DNA of 64,000 bases from Butyrivibrio sp. (GTDB lineage Bacteria > Bacillota > Clostridia > Lachnospirales > Lachnospiraceae), in NCBI GenBank assembly GCA_015056495.1, contig SVGC01000013.1, positions 42,456 to 106,455 on the forward strand, read 5' to 3'. Both the position numbers and the translations under genes were made by a program. Shown here piece by piece: positions 18,817-29,407 of this stretch. The notes beneath the pieces were generated by a model. That model worked only from the letters and a program-made list of their open reading frames with translations. It was not told the origin of the DNA and did not search any database. Each line of letters begins with the position of its first letter. The first letter of the stretch is position 1.

Positions 18817-21522
18817 GTGACAGTGTTAGACAAACAACAGGGAGTATCAACTAAATTTGTTTTTGATCATGCGGAAGCACTCAAAAAGTGGCAGGACAGA
18901 TTCTGTGACATGGCGGGTGTTTTTGCCTGTTGCCTTGGAAACAAGGGAGATCGGATCACAGATTTCTCTGGTAACACTTCAGAACTCGAGACAGTACTTA
19001 AATATGTAACTGATATAAGGATACATAATATTTTCATAAGAGTAACAGAGAGCCAACTGGAAGATCAGGCTGTCGAGATAACCGACATTCCTAATCTTAA
19101 GTTGGCAGCTGTTGCTATCAAAAATGGTCAGGCTCTGGCAGGCGTGTGGATAATATGCGCTGTGCTTCAGGATGCAGAGTATGATCATGATTTCTATCAT
19201 CTTGATCCGATTACTGATTTCCATTATCAAACAACTGAAAATAAATTCTATAAATCCCTTGATCTTCTGAGGGTTTCAATGCTTGCGCTCATTCAGGTGG
19301 AAGATCTTAGGAATGAAGAAGTGCAGAAAAATGCGTCCAGCCAGATATCCATAAAAGAGATGGAAGATGCATTCCACAGAGCAGAAGTTACAGCTGAGAT
19401 AGTATCTTTACTTGATAGTGACGAAGATATTAACTCCATAATGCTCCAGATCATTACAAAAGTAGCAAGTTTCCTTGAAATCAGTAATGCTTTTGTGGTG
19501 TCTGTTAATAGTGACAATAATTTCATGGATGTGGTAGTTCAATGGAACGAAATAGGCTCACGACCTGTTTTTGATAGAAAAGAAGACCTGGAACGCTGCT
19601 GGTTCATGAATTCCAATAAAACCTTTGCTGTATCTGCTACAACTGCCATGAGTGCAGGTGAGAGGGAACAGCTTGATAATATGGGCATTAAGGCAGTTAT
19701 TGCCATGCCTGTACTGGTTGGCCAGGTTATAGGCTTTTATGTATGTCTTTCTGAAAACAGAAGCGCCAAAAACTGGACCATAGATGAAATAAAATTTATC
19801 AATGATGCTATCAGGATCCTCCAGAGTATCATTGTTAAGCGTATTCAGAAAAATTCCCTTGCAAGTTCATTCCAGTCTTTGGAATCCATACTTGATAACG
19901 TCGGAAGTTCCATATACGTAAGGGATATGAAGACCAATCTGCTATTGTTCGCCAACAGGAGCCTGCGTAATTATTTTGCAAAAGAGCTCCAGGAAGGCAC
20001 TCTTGAAGATCTTTTTGAGGGAAATGTCCCAGCCAGGAGTCATAGCGGAATGTACGAGATACACCATGAGCAGAGGAACAGATGGTATGACCTGTATTAC
20101 ACACATATCAACTGGGTTGATGGCCGCCTTGTATCCTTATGCGCTATTTATGATATTACTGAAAAGAAGCTGTATCAGAAGAGAATAGAGCAACAGGCTT
20201 ATACTGATTTCCTTACAGGCCTCTACAATAGAATGTGCTGTGAAAGAGATCTTGCCAAATACATTGATGAGGCACAGCAAAAGGGTGCAAAGGGAGCCTT
20301 GCTCTATCTTGATCTTGATGATTTCAAACATATTAATGATAGTCTTGGCCACCAGTACGGTGATGTCCTTTTGCAGAACGTGGCCAGCTCACTTACCAGT
20401 ATAGCTGGTATCAGTGATTCCTGTTACAGAATGGGCGGAGACGAGTTTGTAGTAATTGTTCCGCCTGATAGCTACTACAGGATGGACAATATACTGAATG
20501 AGATTCGTAACGTCTTTTCAACGCCATGGTATCTCAAGGATGACGATTATTACTGTACTATGAGTATGGGTATAGTTGAATTTCCTGATAACGGCGAAAG
20601 CGTATCAGAACTTATCAAACGCTCTGATATAGTCATGTATGAGGCCAAAAAAGGCGGTAAGAACAGGATTGCAAGATACTCAGATTCTATTGGTGCTTCT
20701 TCCACAAGAAGACTTGATCTGGAAAAAGGACTCAAGGATGGCACCTACAACAATTTCAAGGAATTTGATGTATATTATCAGCCTATCATGAGAGTAAACG
20801 GCAAAAAGACTGAATGTATCGGCGCCGAAGCTCTTCTCAGATGGACTAATGAAAAACTTGGAAGTGTATCACCTGCAGAATTCATTCCTCTTGCAGATTA
20901 TATGGGACTGATCGCACCTCTTGGAGATTTTGTAATGCAGAGAGCCTGCGAGAACTGCCGCAGATGGAATAAAGCAAGCGGCGGCAACATGTTTGTCACA
21001 GTCAATCTTACTGCTTCGCAGCTTATGCAGACCGATGTCCTGGATATGATAAGACGTTCTATTGAGGAAAATAATATCAGACCTGAAAATCTCAAGCTTG
21101 AGATTACAGAGTCTTTGGCGATAAATGACCTTGAACGTACTGAAAAGACAATGCTTGCCATCAAAGACATGGGCGTAGGCCTTGTCATGGATGATTTCGG
21201 TGAAGGCTATTCCTCACTTAACAGTATTCAGGTATTGCCTTTTGAAATGGTAAAGATATCACAGAAATTTGTTTATAATCTTGAAGAAGATGGATACGCC
21301 AAGGCATTTGTATGTGCAGTTCGAGATGTATCTGCTGCGCTGGACACTAAGATTGTTGTGGAAGGTATCGAGACCCAGAGTCAGTTGGACATTCTTTCAA
21401 AAAATGGTATTGAGCTCATTCAGGGATTTTATTTTGATAAAGCGCTACCGGAGGCAGACTTTGCTGATAAGTACATAAAAAGCGGCAGTGCAAAGCCAAA
21501 AAAGAAAAAAATCAAGGATTAA
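18817..21522 (+). CDS. GAF/PAS-GGDEF-EAL cyclic-di-GMP protein
   Basis: GGDEF (MGGDEFVVI), EAL (GAEALLRW), DDFGEGYSSL all intact; GTG start. Confidence 0.93.
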   Translation: MTVLDKQQGVSTKFVFDHAEALKKWQDRFCDMAGVFACCLGNKGDRITDFSGNTSELETVLKYVTDIRIHNIFIRVTESQLEDQAVEITDIPNLKLAAVAIKNGQALAGVWIICAVLQDAEYDHDFYHLDPITDFHYQTTENKFYKSLDLLRVSMLALIQVEDLRNEEVQKNASSQISIKEMEDAFHRAEVTAEIVSLLDSDEDINSIMLQIITKVASFLEISNAFVVSVNSDNNFMDVVVQWNEIGSRPVFDRKEDLERCWFMNSNKTFAVSATTAMSAGEREQLDNMGIKAVIAMPVLVGQVIGFYVCLSENRSAKNWTIDEIKFINDAIRILQSIIVKRIQKNSLASSFQSLESILDNVGSSIYVRDMKTNLLLFANRSLRNYFAKELQEGTLEDLFEGNVPARSHSGMYEIHHEQRNRWYDLYYTHINWVDGRLVSLCAIYDITEKKLYQKRIEQQAYTDFLTGLYNRMCCERDLAKYIDEAQQKGAKGALLYLDLDDFKHINDSLGHQYGDVLLQNVASSLTSIAGISDSCYRMGGDEFVVIVPPDSYYRMDNILNEIRNVFSTPWYLKDDDYYCTMSMGIVEFPDNGESVSELIKRSDIVMYEAKKGGKNRIARYSDSIGASSTRRLDLEKGLKDGTYNNFKEFDVYYQPIMRVNGKKTECIGAEALLRWTNEKLGSVSPAEFIPLADYMGLIAPLGDFVMQRACENCRRWNKASGGNMFVTVNLTASQLMQTDVLDMIRRSIEENNIRPENLKLEITESLAINDLERTEKTMLAIKDMGVGLVMDDFGEGYSSLNSIQVLPFEMVKISQKFVYNLEEDGYAKAFVCAVRDVSAALDTKIVVEGIETQSQLDILSKNGIELIQGFYFDKALPEADFADKYIKSGSAKPKKKKIKD

Positions 21523-21614
21523 ACTGGCTACTTGCTTTTTGCCATTTTTAGCGTTATTGTGGTACAATGTAATATTATAGAATAACTTTAAAAAGAAATG
21601 GGATTTTGTTAAAA

Positions 21615-23312
21615 ATGGCAGAAGTAAACACAAACACAGAAGCGAAGGAAAACAACATTCCTTCACGAAATTTTATCGAAAATGCAATTGATAAGGACTT
21701 ACAGGAAGGCGTTTATGACCACGTTCATACCCGTTTCCCTCCTGAACCAAATGGCTTTTTACATATAGGACATGCAAAGAGCATACTTTTAAACTATGGA
21801 CTTGCTAGGGAATATAACGGTAAGTTCAACTTAAGATTTGATGATACTAACCCAACCAAGGAACGTTCAGAATTCATGGATTCTATAATCGCTGACGTTA
21901 ACTGGTTAGGTGCTGATTATGAAGATAGACTTTTCCATGCATCTGATTATTTTGATGAGATGTATGAAAATGCTGTAAAGCTTATTAAAAAAGGTAAAGC
22001 TTATGTTTCTACTCTTTCTGCTGAAGAGATGAGAGAATACAGAGGTACTCTGACTGAGCCTGGTAAAAATGACCCTGACAGAGACAGAAGTATCGAAGAA
22101 AACTTAAAGCTTTTTGAAGACATGAAGGAAGGCAAGGTAGAGGATGGTGCAATGACTCTTCGTGCCAAGATTGATATGTCTTCACCTAATATCAATATGA
22201 GAGACCCTATCATCTACAGAGTTGCTCATATGACACATGCCAGAACAGGCGACAAATGGTGCATTTATCCTATGTACGATTTTGCTCACCCTATTGAGGA
22301 CGCCATCGAAGGAATCACACATTCTATCTGTACTCTTGAATTTGAAGATCACAGACCTCTCTATGACTGGGTTGTAAGAGAATGTGAATATGCTAATCCT
22401 CCTCGTCAGATCGAGTTTGCCAAGATGTATCTTACAAATGTGGTAACAGGTAAGAGATATATCAAGAAGCTCGTTGAGGATGGCATTGTTGATGGATGGG
22501 ATGACCCAAGACTTGTTACAATTGCAGCTCTTCGCAGACGTGGATTCACACCTGAATCAATCAGAATGTTTGTAGAGCTCTGTGGTGTCAGCAAGGCTCA
22601 GTCATCTGCTGAATATGCAATGCTCGAGTATTGTATCAGAGAAGATCTTAAGGCTAAGGCCAAGAGAATGATGGCAATCCTTGATCCTGTTAAGCTGGTA
22701 ATTGACAATTATCCTGAAAATACAACAGAAATGCTTGAGATAGAGAACAATAAAGAAGTTCCTGAGATGGGTATGCGTAAGCTTCCATTTAGCAGAGAGC
22801 TTTACATTGAGCGTGATGACTTCATGGAAGAACCTCCAAAGAAGTATTTCCGTCTCTTCCCAGGTAATGAAGTACGACTTATGAATGCTTACTTTGTTAC
22901 ATGCACAGGCTGTGTTAAGGATGAAAATGGCAATGTAGTTGAAGTACATTGTACATATGATCCTGAGACAAAGAGTGGAAGCGGATTCAATGCTCGTAAG
23001 GTAAAAGGAACAATTCACTGGGTAGATGCTTCTTCAGCTGTAAATGCTGAGGTAAGGCTCTATGAGAACATTGTGGATGAGGAAAAGGGAGTATATAACG
23101 AGGATGGCTCCATCAACGTTAACCCTAATTCAATCACAGTTATCAAGAATGCCAAGCTTGAGCCTGAACTTGCCAATGTAAAAGCAGGTGATAAGTTCCA
23201 GTTTGTAAGAAACGGATTCTTCTGTGTAGATTCTAAGGATTCCAAAGAGGGAGCTTTAGTATTTAACAGAATAGTTTCACTTAAGAGTTCATTTGTATTA
23301 CCAAAGAATTGA
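21615..23312 (+). CDS. glnS: glutaminyl-tRNA synthetase
   Basis: [23 protein letters not shown] motif, class I GlnRS. Confidence 0.97.
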   Translation: MAEVNTNTEAKENNIPSRNFIENAIDKDLQEGVYDHVHTRFPPEPNGFLHIGHAKSILLNYGLAREYNGKFNLRFDDTNPTKERSEFMDSIIADVNWLGADYEDRLFHASDYFDEMYENAVKLIKKGKAYVSTLSAEEMREYRGTLTEPGKNDPDRDRSIEENLKLFEDMKEGKVEDGAMTLRAKIDMSSPNINMRDPIIYRVAHMTHARTGDKWCIYPMYDFAHPIEDAIEGITHSICTLEFEDHRPLYDWVVRECEYANPPRQIEFAKMYLTNVVTGKRYIKKLVEDGIVDGWDDPRLVTIAALRRRGFTPESIRMFVELCGVSKAQSSAEYAMLEYCIREDLKAKAKRMMAILDPVKLVIDNYPENTTEMLEIENNKEVPEMGMRKLPFSRELYIERDDFMEEPPKKYFRLFPGNEVRLMNAYFVTCTGCVKDENGNVVEVHCTYDPETKSGSGFNARKVKGTIHWVDASSAVNAEVRLYENIVDEEKGVYNEDGSINVNPNSITVIKNAKLEPELANVKAGDKFQFVRNGFFCVDSKDSKEGALVFNRIVSLKSSFVLPKN

Positions 23313-23447
23313 TCTGTGAAATAGGTGATTTCGTTACTGAAACGAGGTGTCAGTAACTTAAAAATACTACTGAGTCAGTCATCATGATTATAGTACCGAG
23401 AGGAATAATAGTGCGAAAGCAGGGTTGTTTCTGCGGAAAGGTGTGAA

Positions 23448-24308
23448 ATGGCTGGTTTTTTATCAGGACTATCAAAATTTGGATTAGGAAACATGAAGGA
23501 TCAGAAGTTATATGAAGATCCTAAGAAAAAGGAAGGAAAAAACCCACAGGCAGCAGCGCCAGCCAAGCCTCTGCCAAAAAATGAAGTAGATTTCCTTTTT
23601 GACAAAAAATATACTTGTCCTATTTGTGAAAAGTCCTTTATTTCCAAGACTGTAAGGACTGGTAAGGTCAAGATGAAAGCTGTAGATCTGGATCTTAGAC
23701 CAGACTATGATGAAGTTGACCAGATAAAATATGACGTAGTTGCATGTCCTGAATGTGGATATGCAGCTCTCGCCAAATATTTTGATGGTCTTATCAAATA
23801 TCAGAAGGATGAGATCAGGGCTCAGATTGCTGTTAACTATATGAAACAGCAGCCATACGGTGAGACTTATTCTTATGAAGTTGCCAAGGGCAGATATGAA
23901 CTTGCTCTTGCCAATGCTATGGTTAAAAAAGCAAAGAACAGTGAAAAAGCTTATCTCTGCTTAAAGACTGCATGGCTTATCAGAGGCTGGTACGAACATA
24001 TGGATCCGGCTGAAGAGAATTTTGAAAAACGTAAGGAAGAACTTGTTGCAGAAGAAAAAGACCTTCTAAGTAGTGCTAAAGAGGGATTTGTAATGGCCCG
24101 TCAGTCAGAGGGATTCCCTATAGCTGGAATGGATGAAGGAACATTGGATTATCTGATTGCAGCTCTTGCTTATGAAACAGAGGATTATGATGTGGCATCC
24201 AAGATGGCTGCTACTATCGTAGCTTCCAGAACTGCCAGCAGCAGATTAAAAGACAAGGCTCGTGATCTTAAGGATATGATCTCTGAAAAGACCAAGTCTG
24301 AAGAATGA
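23448..24308 (+). CDS. DUF2225 protein
   Basis: YTCPICEKSF ... CPECGYAAL paired CxxC motifs. Confidence 0.88.
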   Translation: MAGFLSGLSKFGLGNMKDQKLYEDPKKKEGKNPQAAAPAKPLPKNEVDFLFDKKYTCPICEKSFISKTVRTGKVKMKAVDLDLRPDYDEVDQIKYDVVACPECGYAALAKYFDGLIKYQKDEIRAQIAVNYMKQQPYGETYSYEVAKGRYELALANAMVKKAKNSEKAYLCLKTAWLIRGWYEHMDPAEENFEKRKEELVAEEKDLLSSAKEGFVMARQSEGFPIAGMDEGTLDYLIAALAYETEDYDVASKMAATIVASRTASSRLKDKARDLKDMISEKTKSEE

Positions 24309-24315
24309 TATAAAT

Positions 24316-24356
24316 AAAGGCATCGGCTTTTGACCGATGCCTTTAATTTTTTTATT
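24316..24356. terminator. terminator between convergent genes
   Basis: AAAGGCATCGG / CCGATGCCTTT then T-run. Confidence 0.88.
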
Positions 24357-24360
24357 CTTT

Positions 24361-24660
24361 TTATTTTTCTTCTTCGTCAAAGAACTCTTCAGTTTCAACT
24401 GGTTCTTCTTTTGTTTCTTCTTTAGCATCCTCAGATGTGTTTTCTTCTTTATTGCTGTCGATGTTTACATACTTTCTACCACTGAATGATGTAGTAGTGT
24501 CGTCATCATCGAAATCGTCATCTTCGAAATCATCGAAGTCTTCATCATCAAAATCGTCGAAGTCTGAATTTCCCTTCTGATTAAGATAATAATATACACC
24601 AGCAGCGGCTGCGCCTGCTACTGCAGCGAATGCTAAAAACTTGCCCAAACCTTTAGACAT
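24361..24660 (-). CDS. small membrane-anchored Asp/Glu-rich hypothetical protein
   Basis: N-terminal TM; DFDDFDDEDFDDFEDDDFDDDD tract. Confidence 0.7.
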   Translation of the reverse strand: MSKGLGKFLAFAAVAGAAAAGVYYYLNQKGNSDFDDFDDEDFDDFEDDDFDDDDTTTSFSGRKYVNIDSNKEENTSEDAKEETKEEPVETEEFFDEEEK

Positions 24661-24869
24661 ATTTGCCTTCCTTCCCGCCTTATAGGCGCACTTTACTAGT
24701 GATTACTATTTTATACCAAATAATCAAATAATTAAAGAGTTTATGCTAATAAAACTGAAAATAAAAAATAATGTAGCGCAATAACGTAAAACCGTTGAAA
24801 AAACATATTGTAAAATGATATATTAGATGTAGACTGATTTAGTCAATTGTGCAATGGAGGGCTTGATAT

Positions 24870-25472
24870 TTGAACGAAAAGTTTTTTGACCTGAAAAAAG
24901 AAAAGCAGGATCGTATCATCAATGCCTCCCTAAAAGTTTTTGCCTTAAATGGTTTTCAGCGCGCAAGCACAGATGAAATGGTAAAAGAGGCAGAGATAAG
25001 TAAGGGACTTATTTTTCATTATTTTACCAGTAAGATTGGACTGTATGGATTTCTCTATGATTACAGCACGAGATTTATGACGCTGGAAGTATCTACAAAC
25101 GTTCCTAAAAATGAAACTGACATGATTGTCATTCTTGAAAAGATCATTGAAGCTCAGGCAGATGCCATGACACAGTATCCTTACATGCAGGCCTTTCTGC
25201 GTAGGGCTTATACAGAAAATGACACTGGTGCTTTAGAGCAGATCTATGATACAAGAATGCGTTATTACAGCATGTATTCTGATATCATGCAGCAGGCAGA
25301 TATGTCAATGATAAGGGATGACCTTGATCCTAATCTCATAGGAGCTATGTTTGAATATACTTGCGACGGTTATCTTAAGGAACTGGCTGCAAAAGGCGAA
25401 ATTGTACCTCAGACATATCTTAAAGAGATAAAAAAATATTTAGTGCTCATCAAAAAGATGGCTTATAAGTAA
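24870..25472 (+). CDS. TetR/AcrR family regulator
   Basis: IINASLKVFALNGFQRASTDEMVKEAEISKGLIFHYFTSKIGLY; TTG start with RBS ggaggg. Confidence 0.93.
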   Translation: MNEKFFDLKKEKQDRIINASLKVFALNGFQRASTDEMVKEAEISKGLIFHYFTSKIGLYGFLYDYSTRFMTLEVSTNVPKNETDMIVILEKIIEAQADAMTQYPYMQAFLRRAYTENDTGALEQIYDTRMRYYSMYSDIMQQADMSMIRDDLDPNLIGAMFEYTCDGYLKELAAKGEIVPQTYLKEIKKYLVLIKKMAYK

Positions 25473-25492
25473 AGACTGTGATAAAATGGTTA

Positions 25493-25508
25493 TCGGAAAC
25501 GTTTCCGA
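25493..25508. promoter_or_regulatory. LacI-family operator upstream of malQ
   Basis: TCGGAAAC GTTTCCGA perfect 16-bp palindrome overlapping the presumed -35 of a TATAAT promoter (25524-25529). Confidence 0.75.
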
Positions 25509-25549
25509 AAAAATATGGAAATGTATAATTATAGTAATTGGAGGTCGTT

Positions 25550-27070
25550 ATGGCAGTTAAAAAAAGTAGAAAATGCGGTGTTTTATTACCTGTTTCAAGT
25601 ATTCCATCAAAATATGGGATTGGTAGTTTTTCTAAGGAGGCATATGAGTTCATCGACTTTTTGCATGATGCCGGACAGAGCTACTGGCAGATTCTACCTT
25701 TGGGACCGACAAGTTATGGAGATTCTCCATATCAGTCTTTTTCAACATTTGCAGGCAATCCATATTTTATAGATATAGAAAAACTTATTAATGACAATCT
25801 TCTTACCAAGAAGGATGCAGATAAATACGATTTTGGTTCAGAACCGGAATATGTTGATTATGCAGCAATGTATAAGAGCAGATTTAAATTGCTAAGAACA
25901 GCATACGAGAATAGTGGACTTTCTGAAAAGAGTAAGTCCAAGTCTTCACCAGAACTGAAAAAGGCCTTTGATGCTTTCGTAGAGGCCAATAAAGACTGGG
26001 TTCTTGATTATTCTCTTTTCATGGCATTAAAAAATGCTAATGATGGAAGATCCTGGAATACCTGGGAGGAAGGCCTCAGACTTAGGAAAAAAGATGCTAT
26101 AAAAAAGGCATTTGATGAATACAGTGATGAAGTAAGATTTTATGAGTTCCAGCAATATCTTTTTGCAACTCAGTGGGTTGAATTAAAGGGATATGCTAAC
26201 AGCAAAGGAATTGATATAATTGGAGATATTCCAATCTATGTAGCTTTTGATAGTGCTGATACATGGTCAAGACCAGAGCTCTTCCAGCTGGATGAGAACA
26301 ATCTGCCTACAGATGTGGCAGGCTGCCCACCGGATGCATTCAGTGCGACAGGCCAGCTGTGGGGTAATCCACTGTATAAATGGGATTATCACAAGAAGAC
26401 CGGTTATGAATGGTGGATGAAGAGACTTGCTCACTGTTTTGATCTTTATGATGTAGTTCGTATCGATCATTTCAGAGGTTTTGATGAATATTATGCTATT
26501 CCTTATGGCTCTCCAAATGCTATTATAGGAGAGTGGCGTAAGGGACCAGGCATAGATCTTTTTGATACAATGAAAAAAGTACTTGGAAAGCGAAGAGTTA
26601 TAGCAGAGGATCTTGGATTCTTGACACCTTCTGTTATAAAGCTTGTGCAGAAGACTGGATTCCCGGGTATGAAGATATTGCAGTTTGCTTTTGATCCACG
26701 TGAGGAGAGTGATTATCTTCCTCACAACTATACTAAAAACTGCATCGTATATACCGGAACACACGACAATGAGACAACATTAGCATGGTACAATCAGCTG
26801 AGCCGCAAGGATAGAGCTTTTGCCAAGAAATACATGAATATCAAGACCAACAAGGATATCACATGGGAGTTTATCAGAGGCGCACTGGCAAGCGTTTCAG
26901 ATACTGCAATCATTCCAATGCAGGATTATCTTGGACTTGGAAGCAGCGCAAGGATCAATACTCCATCTACTCTTGGAGGCAATTGGCAATGGAGACTTAA
27001 AGGTGATGAACTTACTGGTGAACTTGCTGACAGGATGAAGGACATGGCTAAGTTGTACGGAAGGGTTTAA
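25550..27070 (+). CDS. malQ: 4-alpha-glucanotransferase
   Basis: GVLLPVSSIPSKYGIGSF, YWQILPLGPTSYGDSPYQSFS, YTGTHDNETT. Confidence 0.96.
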   Translation: MAVKKSRKCGVLLPVSSIPSKYGIGSFSKEAYEFIDFLHDAGQSYWQILPLGPTSYGDSPYQSFSTFAGNPYFIDIEKLINDNLLTKKDADKYDFGSEPEYVDYAAMYKSRFKLLRTAYENSGLSEKSKSKSSPELKKAFDAFVEANKDWVLDYSLFMALKNANDGRSWNTWEEGLRLRKKDAIKKAFDEYSDEVRFYEFQQYLFATQWVELKGYANSKGIDIIGDIPIYVAFDSADTWSRPELFQLDENNLPTDVAGCPPDAFSATGQLWGNPLYKWDYHKKTGYEWWMKRLAHCFDLYDVVRIDHFRGFDEYYAIPYGSPNAIIGEWRKGPGIDLFDTMKKVLGKRRVIAEDLGFLTPSVIKLVQKTGFPGMKILQFAFDPREESDYLPHNYTKNCIVYTGTHDNETTLAWYNQLSRKDRAFAKKYMNIKTNKDITWEFIRGALASVSDTAIIPMQDYLGLGSSARINTPSTLGGNWQWRLKGDELTGELADRMKDMAKLYGRV

Positions 27071-27071
27071 T

Positions 27072-28121
27072 ATGTCAGAAATCACAATCAAGGAAGTGGC
27101 TAAGAGATGCGGTGTTGGCGTAAGCACCGTATCCAGAGCTTTAAATAATCACTCTGATATCAATCCTGAGACCAAGGCACGTATCATGAAGGTAATAGAA
27201 GAAACAGGCTATATACCTAATAATAGTGCCAGAAATCTTAAAAGGACTGATTCCAAGTGTATTGCAGTTTTGATAAAGGGAATAACCAACCCGTTCTTTA
27301 GTCCTATGATCGAGGTCATAGAAGATGAGACCCGTAGGAAAAAATATTCTCTGGTCATCAGACACGTAGGTGCCTATGAGGACGAGGCTGATGTTGCTCT
27401 TGAACTTGAAAAAGAGAGAAAACTGCGAGGAATTATTTTCCTTGGTGGTGGATACAGAAAGTCTACTAATAAACTTAAAAGTCTTAGCGTACCTGTAGTT
27501 TTTTCTACAATAGGCGCGCCTCTTATCGAGAGTCAGAGCAAGGCTGATTTTTCATCGGTTTCTGTAGATGACAGACTTGAGAGCAAGAGGATGATAGAGC
27601 ATATGATAGGCCTTGGACACAAGAAGATCGCTATCATAACAGAAGGCTCTGAAGAGTTGTCAGTAGGACAGCTTAGATTGCAGGGATATGTAGAAGCTTT
27701 AAAGGCTGCCAAAATAGAAGTTAATGAAGATCTTATCAGGTACCTTGACCCTAACCTTGAGCACTATTCAGTGCAAAATGGTTACAGGACAGCCAAAGAT
27801 CTTATTAATTCAGGAACTGAATTTACAGCAATATTCTGTGTATCAGATATGCTTGCCATTGGTGCCTGCAGAGCATTGATGGACGCAGGTTACAAGATTC
27901 CCAAGGATATCAGTGTCAGCGGTTTTGATGGCCTTTCCATCGGCCAGTACTATTCACCGAGACTTACAACCATGAGACAGCCTATGATGGAACTGTCCAG
28001 GCAGAGTATTGGACTGTTATTTGATATAATTGATGAGGTATCTGAGCACAAAAATATTACTTTGGCCTGTGAACTGATCCAGGGTGAATCAGTTTGGAAA
28101 CCAAAGGGTTACCGAAAGTAG
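27072..28121 (+). CDS. LacI family transcriptional regulator
   Basis: TIKEVAKRCGVGVSTVSRALNNHSDI HTH plus periplasmic-binding-like domain. Confidence 0.96.
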   Translation: MSEITIKEVAKRCGVGVSTVSRALNNHSDINPETKARIMKVIEETGYIPNNSARNLKRTDSKCIAVLIKGITNPFFSPMIEVIEDETRRKKYSLVIRHVGAYEDEADVALELEKERKLRGIIFLGGGYRKSTNKLKSLSVPVVFSTIGAPLIESQSKADFSSVSVDDRLESKRMIEHMIGLGHKKIAIITEGSEELSVGQLRLQGYVEALKAAKIEVNEDLIRYLDPNLEHYSVQNGYRTAKDLINSGTEFTAIFCVSDMLAIGACRALMDAGYKIPKDISVSGFDGLSIGQYYSPRLTTMRQPMMELSRQSIGLLFDIIDEVSEHKNITLACELIQGESVWKPKGYRK

Positions 28122-28169
28122 ATCAGTACTTGATGCGATTTTGTATGGATAGGATTTTGGAGGGATGAT

Positions 28170-28721
28170 ATGGCTAAGACAGCAATCTTTTTTGCCAACG
28201 GATTTGAAGAAATAGAAGCACTTACAGTTGTTGATCTTCTTAGAAGAGCAGGAATTGAGATAAATATGGTATCTGTAACAGGAGAAAAGACAGTTACAGG
28301 TTCCCACAACATTACCATCAGCACAGAAAGCCTGATCGAAGATATTGATTTTGATGATCTTGATATGATCATTTTACCTGGTGGAATGCCTGGTACAATC
28401 AATCTGGAATCATGTGGCAGACTTCAGGATGCAATAGCAGATTTTGACAAAAAAGGTAAGTTATTAAGCGCTATCTGCGCAGCGCCTGGTGTATTTGGAA
28501 GAAAGGGAATACTTAACGGAAGAAAAGCATCTATTTTCCCTGGACTGGAAGCAGAGCTTAAGGGTGCAGAGGTTTCCTATGATGAAGTGACAGTAGATGG
28601 ACATTTCACAACAAGCAGAGGAATGGGTACTGCGATTCCTTTTGGTTTGGCCATCATTGCCCGTTTTCAGGGAAAAGAAGCTGCTGATGCCATGGCTGAT
28701 AAAATAGTTTATAAGAGATAA
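28170..28721 (+). CDS. DJ-1/PfpI family protein
   Basis: FFANGFEEIEALTVVDLLRRAG ... AICAAPGVFG. Confidence 0.93.
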   Translation: MAKTAIFFANGFEEIEALTVVDLLRRAGIEINMVSVTGEKTVTGSHNITISTESLIEDIDFDDLDMIILPGGMPGTINLESCGRLQDAIADFDKKGKLLSAICAAPGVFGRKGILNGRKASIFPGLEAELKGAEVSYDEVTVDGHFTTSRGMGTAIPFGLAIIARFQGKEAADAMADKIVYKR

Positions 28722-28734
28722 GGAACTATAAACA

Positions 28735-29289
28735 ATGGGAATGGAAATTGAACGCAAGTATATAATCAAGGAACTGCCGCAGGATCTGCAGCAGTTCCCT
28801 TTTCATGCTATAGAGCAGTGCTATCTGAATACTCATCCTACGGTCAGAGCCAGAAAAGAAGATGATGAGTACTATATGACTTATAAGGGAGAAGGAACAG
28901 TATCTAAAGTAGAATACAATCTTCCTCTTAATAAGGAAAGCTATGAACACCTAAGAGCAAAAGCCGATGGCAATGTGATCACTAAAAAGAGATATTTACT
29001 GCCTTTGAATGAAGATGCTTTTAGTAAAGAAGATATCCAAAGTGATCCAGAGCTTGAAAAAGCACTTGCCGAAAAGAGTATGAAGATTGAACTGGATGTT
29101 TTCGAAGGAGCATTCCAGGGTCTTGTTTTTGCAGAAGTGGAATTTCCGAGTTCTCATGCTGCAGATGTGTATGTGCCTGCAAAATGGTTTGGCTCAGACG
29201 TCAGTGAAGACAAGCATTTCAGCAATGCATACCTTAGCAGTATAAATGAAAAAGAAATTGATAGATTTCTGAATAATAATATGTTATAA
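28735..29289 (+). CDS. CYTH domain protein
   Basis: MEIERKYII ... RARKEDDEYYMTYKG ... ITKKRYLLP. Confidence 0.92.
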   Translation: MGMEIERKYIIKELPQDLQQFPFHAIEQCYLNTHPTVRARKEDDEYYMTYKGEGTVSKVEYNLPLNKESYEHLRAKADGNVITKKRYLLPLNEDAFSKEDIQSDPELEKALAEKSMKIELDVFEGAFQGLVFAEVEFPSSHAADVYVPAKWFGSDVSEDKHFSNAYLSSINEKEIDRFLNNNML

Positions 29290-29407
29290 TTTCAAATTGA
29301 TTGTGTCGAAAGATGCAAACCGTTCTATGTCCATCAGGATTTTTATAAATCCATTTAGGATAAAATTTTACGCGCGGTAAATAGATAAGTTTAAGGAGGA
29401 ATTTGGA

